Part shown: positions 60,774 through 64,000 of the stretch, piece after piece
Numbering within the stretch: the stretch's first letter is position 1
Layout of the letters: each line of letters begins with the position of its first letter
Origin: UBA6016 sp041915365
GTDB taxonomy: Bacteria; Campylobacterota; Campylobacteria; Campylobacterales; UBA6016
Assembly: GCA_041915365.1 (NCBI GenBank)
Contig: JAYSBP010000003.1
Span: 96,408 to 160,407 of the forward strand
Length of the DNA: 64,000 nt
Direction: 5' to 3'
The notes under the pieces: generated by a model
What the model saw: only the letters and a program-made list of their open reading frames with translations
Told to the model about the DNA's origin: nothing
The model's database searches: none
Made by a program: the position numbers and the translations under genes

Positions 60774-61168
60774 TGGCGAAAAAAATTATTTACGCTACAG
60801 GCAAAAGAAAAACTGCTATTGCTAGAGTATGGCTTACTCCAGGAACAGGTAAAATCGAGATAAACGGCAAAGACCTTGACGGTTGGCTAGGTGGTCTTGA
60901 AGTGCTTAAAATGAAAGTTACTCAACCAATAGTAGCTACAAAACAAACTACAAGCGTGGACATCAAAGCTACAACTCTTGGCGGTGGTATAGCTGGTCAA
61001 GCAGAAGCTCTTAGACACGGTATATCAAAAGCTCTTTGTGTATTTGAACCTACATTTAGAGAAACTATCAAACCTCTTGGTCTTCTTACTCGTGACTCAA
61101 GAGTTGTTGAGAGAAAAAAATACGGAAAAAGAAAAGCGAGAAGAAGCCCGCAGTTCTCAAAAAGATAA
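60773..61168 (+). CDS. rpsI: 30S ribosomal protein S9
   Basis: 131 residues, starting KKIIYATGKRKTAIARVWL and ending with the basic KKYGKRKARRSPQFSKR tail that reaches the ribosomal P site. Followed by a strong terminator. Confidence 0.98.
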   Translation: MAKKIIYATGKRKTAIARVWLTPGTGKIEINGKDLDGWLGGLEVLKMKVTQPIVATKQTTSVDIKATTLGGGIAGQAEALRHGISKALCVFEPTFRETIKPLGLLTRDSRVVERKKYGKRKARRSPQFSKR

Positions 61169-61196
61169 TCTTTTATCTATTTTCCTTGCTTTCACA

Positions 61197-61218
61197 TCGG
61201 GGCTTTCGCCCCGTTTTT
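61197..61218 (+). terminator. terminator of rplM-rpsI
   Basis: CGGGGC-TTTC-GCCCCG stem directly followed by six T residues, 28 bases past the rpsI stop. Confidence 0.95.
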
Positions 61219-61231
61219 TATCTCCTACCCC

Positions 61232-62392
61232 TTATCTTTCGTGGAAAGCTTCAGAGAAAGTCTTTATCAAAGGCTTTAGTATAAATCCAAGAACACTTCT
61301 TTCATCAGTTTTTATCTCAACAGTTCCCGTAGCCCCAGGCTCTAATTTTATATTTTTGCTATTTTTGGCGAGAGAGTTTTTGTCTATTTTGATTTGTATC
61401 CGAAAATACGGCTTATCCCCTTGCGACGTTTTTTCTATCAAAGAATCGGGGCTTATGTAGCTTACCATTCCCTTGAAAGTACCGTATATAGAATAGTCAT
61501 AAGCGTCAAGCTTGATAGACGTTTTATCTCCTATCTTGACAAAAGACAGCTCAGATGGATTTAGCTTTGCCTCAAAAATCAGCTCATCCCCCAAAGGAAC
61601 AAGCTCCATTACCGTATCCCCGGCTCTTACTCTGGCTCCACTAGTCGTAACGACTATATTTTTGACTATTCCATCCATTGGAGCGCGTATCTCTGTCCGC
61701 TCAAGCGTCACGCTCCTATCGGCCAGCTCTTGCTCTTTAGTTGCCAGCTCTTCTTCCGCTTTTGTCATCTCGGCTTGGGCGTCTTGAAAGTATTTATTTT
61801 TTGCTTTTGATATTTGCCCGTTTATCTCCGATATCTGCCTCTTGAGTTTGATAATATCGCTTTTCCCTATATCGCCATACGCCAGTAGGGGCTCGCTAAT
61901 TGATAGCTCCTGTTTTGCCAGTCTTAGATTTTCATCAAGAGCCGACACCTCTTCTTTCAATGCCTTTTGTCTTCTCTCAAAAAGCTGTTTTTGGTTTGAA
62001 ACAAACTCTGGATACTGTGCAAGCTCTGAGCCAAATTCAGGCTGTTTGCCATACACCTCTGCTCTTAGCCTGACCAAAGCGGCTTTGAGTGCGGCGACTT
62101 TCGATAGAGAGTCCTTGTAGGCGGCGTCGGCTTGAGACTTTACTAGCGACGCTAACAGCTCCCCTTTTGATACTCTAGTACCCTCCTGCTTGTGTACTTT
62201 TTCAACGACGCCATCGTTTGCACTTTGGATTATCTGCGTTCTGCTTTGGGCTATTATCTGCCCCGAAGCTCTTGATAGCTGGTCTAAATTTGCGACGGAG
62301 GCCCAAAGTATCAATATGCAAAAGGCCAGTAGCGAAACTATCGGAATTAGATATATTTTTTTACTTTTAGCATGTATCAAAAAATTTTTCAT
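61232..62392 (-). CDS. HlyD-family membrane fusion protein of a type I secretion system
   Basis: 386 residues: one N-terminal membrane helix (IYLIPIVSLLAFCILILWAS), biotinyl-lipoyl-like motif (QTQIIQ-type ARSGQIIAQSR region then ANDGVVEKVHKQEGTRVSKGELL), long coiled-coil hairpin (about 90-230), second lipoyl half (RAPMDGIVKNIVVTTSGARVR), and C-terminal beta-barrel region. It bridges the ABC exporter to an outer-membrane TolC-like protein, which is not in the window. Lies 10 bases after the ABC gene. Confidence 0.92.
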   Translation of the reverse strand: MKNFLIHAKSKKIYLIPIVSLLAFCILILWASVANLDQLSRASGQIIAQSRTQIIQSANDGVVEKVHKQEGTRVSKGELLASLVKSQADAAYKDSLSKVAALKAALVRLRAEVYGKQPEFGSELAQYPEFVSNQKQLFERRQKALKEEVSALDENLRLAKQELSISEPLLAYGDIGKSDIIKLKRQISEINGQISKAKNKYFQDAQAEMTKAEEELATKEQELADRSVTLERTEIRAPMDGIVKNIVVTTSGARVRAGDTVMELVPLGDELIFEAKLNPSELSFVKIGDKTSIKLDAYDYSIYGTFKGMVSYISPDSLIEKTSQGDKPYFRIQIKIDKNSLAKNSKNIKLEPGATGTVEIKTDERSVLGFILKPLIKTFSEAFHER

Positions 62393-62402
62393 TTTAACCT
62401 CT

Positions 62403-63872
62403 CTATTTTCTAGTTAGTCTGTTGACGATTTCGTCTTTTGCCCCATCCGTTACAATTGCCCCGTTAGCAACTACCATAATTCTTGAGGCGATATTTAACA
62501 CCTGCTGTTTGTGTGTAGCGATGACAAGGATACTGTCACTCTCAAGTTCCCCCATAATCGCGCAAAGCACCATGTTTTCCGTAGCATCATCCATCCCAGA
62601 TGTAGGCTCGTCCAGTATCCATATTTTCGGTTTTTGGACAAAAAGTCTGGTGATGGCTATGAGTTGTTTTTGACCACCGGATACGTTGTTCCCGCTTTCC
62701 GAAATATTTGTATCAAGACCTAGCGGGAGTGTTTTTATGATGTGGATTAGCCCTGATTTTGAACAAGCCTCTATAATCTCTTTGTCATCCACAAAAGTGC
62801 ACCCTAGAGCGATGTTGTCACGGATGGTTCCAGATATGAGCTTGGTATCTTGGGGCATATAGCCGATCACTTTTCCAATTGCATCTTTTGCTATATGTTG
62901 TGTTTGCAGTCCGCCTACCAATAATTCGCCGTTTGAGGGCTTCATAAGCCCTGATAAAATCTTTAGCATTACACTCTTGCCGGAGCCGATAGAGCCTAGT
63001 ACTGCTACTTTTTCGCCATGACCTATACTTAGTTTCTTTGCCTCAAATACCGTTTTTTCGCCATATTTGAACTCTATATTCCGACACCTGAGATCGTGCG
63101 TATGAAAAAGCGGGTCGAGAGGCCTGTCTATATCGTGGTTGTCTTGTTTTAGCGAGTATACTTTTTGTATATCTTCCAAAGCCGTTTTTGCCTTTCCTAT
63201 TTGCAGTATAAGCCCCGGAAGCATAGTAACAGGCTGGAGCATTCTACCGGAAAGTATCGTGCAAGCGATGAGGCTACCGACAGTCATGGTCGTACTCATT
63301 GTGATTGCGTATGCACCTACCGCCACTATGCAGATGTAGCTTGCCTGCTGTAAAAATGTAGAGATATGAGAGGATAGCTCTGTGTAGTGTTTGATTTTTA
63401 TGTCGTTTACTATAGCCTCTTTTGTCAACATATTCCACTTGTTCAAAAAACTCCACTCAGCACTTGTCGCCTTGATAGTCTCTATCTTATCTATCGTCTC
63501 AACAAGCAGTCCTGTTTTTTGATTTGAAGCATCTGTCGTTTTTCTGATAAGCGAGTCGGTTTTGTTTTTAAAAAAGATTCCAGACAAAAAGGATACAACA
63601 AAAAAAATCGCCACGACCGCACCCATCGCCAAATTGCCGATTGCTATGACGGTTATAAAAAACAAAATCGCAAAAGGAATATCAACCAATATATAAACTG
63701 AGGCAGAGGTGATAAGTGAGCGGATAGACGTATAGCTTTGGAGTTGTCCAGATAGCGTTCCAACGCTTTTTGGAAATGCATCCATTCTGATATTCAAAAC
63801 TCTTGAATATATATCGCGAGAGCAAAACGAATCTATATGCACCACCGCATCGTCCATTATTTTTGAACGCAC
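62403..63872 (-). pseudogene. type I secretion ABC exporter, N-terminus cut off by an insertion element
   Basis: The 489-residue frame begins in the middle of the membrane domain (KIMDDAVVHIDSFCSRDIY is followed by FPKSVGTLSGQLQSY and SASVYILVDIPFAILFF). The ATPase part is complete: Walker A GSIGSGKS, signature NVSGGQKQL, Walker B WILDEPTSGMD. Family members have about 700 residues, so roughly 200 N-terminal residues (C39-like domain and first helices) are missing. A TAG stop lies directly before the GTG at 63872, and IS-like DNA begins at 63874. Likely non-functional, unless the missing part is supplied elsewhere. HlyD downstream is intact. Confidence 0.82.
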
Positions 63873-63873
63873 C

Positions 63874-64000
63874 TATACTGCCACCAAAAATCAATACACA
63901 AAAAAAGTAATTTATCTTCATAAATGCTAGACTTAAAAACTGTATTTTTGGAGAAAAATATCATGAGCAAAAAGAAAAAAACATACACCGCCGAATATAA
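63874..64000 (+). mobile_element. left end of a probable IS3-type insertion sequence
   Basis: TATACTGCCACCAAAAATC at 63874-63892 resembles the TGTACTGnCCCCAAAA terminal repeats of IS3-family elements. It begins exactly where similarity to the ABC exporter stops. A transposase-like frame starts 89 bases inside. The right end and any target duplication are outside the window. Confidence 0.65.
63963..64000 (+). CDS. transposase OrfA-like start, truncated by the window edge
   Basis: Only 12 complete codons are visible, MSKKKKTYTAEY, with GGAGA 8 bases upstream. This opening is typical of IS3-family OrfA helix-turn-helix proteins (K-K-x-Y-T-A-E-(Y/F)-K). The call relies on the terminal-repeat-like DNA in front of it and on the truncated neighbour. 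Confidence 0.6.
   Translation, partial: MSKKKKTYTAEY

Overview
The window is A+T-rich chromosomal DNA from a member of the Campylobacterota (former Epsilonproteobacteria), most likely order Campylobacterales; I do not assign a genus. Supporting signs are blocks of gene order remembered from Campylobacter (gyrA - LPP20-type protein - flgR - asd; murD/mraY divergent from gpmI, then fabG - acpP - fabF - accA; pyrG near recJ; petABC beside mnmG), a DccRS two-component pair with its diagnostic tandem box, a C. jejuni Rrc-type desulforubrerythrin, NifS/NifU as the iron-sulfur assembly pair, a four-subunit porCDAB pyruvate:ferredoxin oxidoreductase, a UbiD decarboxylase of the futalosine menaquinone route, and promoters with TTTAA(G/C)-type upstream elements plus TATAAT.

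Layout. 1-2885: 3' end of a GLUG-repeat exoprotein and its TpsB outer-membrane transporter (two-partner secretion). 3041-5042: groESL on the minus strand behind a perfect CIRCE element. 5103-7309: a YfcH-like epimerase, an unrecognised protein with a helicase-like C-terminus, and a HIT protein. 7390-9554: nifS-nifU. 9578-11468: der and an unknown gene. 11618-13704: dccR-dccS, a DccR box and a 45-residue Lys-rich secreted peptide that is its probable target. 13858-18816: gyrA, two small lipoproteins, an LPP20 protein, a small unknown gene and flgR. 18835-25073: a tightly packed run asd - UPF0114 - hemE - PA2779-like - PA2778-like peptidase - ubiD - SprA-like metalloprotease. 25093-28248: porCDAB. 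28359-30679: HAD phosphatase, OmpA/CadF-like protein, DUF6172 protein and tRNA-Phe. 30730-37897: cell-wall, glycolytic and fatty-acid genes. 37938-40942: petABC plus a frameshifted c-type cytochrome. 41063-48354: mnmG, a b-type cytochrome, rpsU, pyrG, a DUF1566-like gene, recJ and a YebB-like enzyme. 48341-50534: an LpxH-like hydrolase, two small unknown genes and thiE. 50538-54166: a three-gene signalling set (GAF-PP2C-HATPase protein, STAS-like protein, CZB chemoreceptor). 54289-56610: rhodanese, zupT, desulforubrerythrin and a PerR-like regulator. 56765-60277: a translationally coupled chain (Spy-like protein, OmpR-type regulator, kinase, 35-residue membrane peptide, rdgB, one-domain asparaginase-like protein). 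60348-61218: rplM-rpsI. 61232-64000: a type I secretion HlyD/ABC pair whose ABC gene is cut by what looks like an IS3-type element running off the edge.

Most of the window is housekeeping. The points most worth a second look are: the phosphatase/kinase fusion next to STAS and chemoreceptor genes; a peptidase lipoprotein whose only sensible start is AUA, explained by one G-to-A change that also turned the upstream TGA into TAA; a cytochrome gene with its signal peptide in another frame; the IS-truncated secretion ABC gene; the DccR box; a degenerate helicase-like gene that may be leaderless; and a heptad-length duplication in a sensor kinase. No CRISPR array, prophage or rRNA operon was seen, and no stretch over 300 bases lacks a gene.
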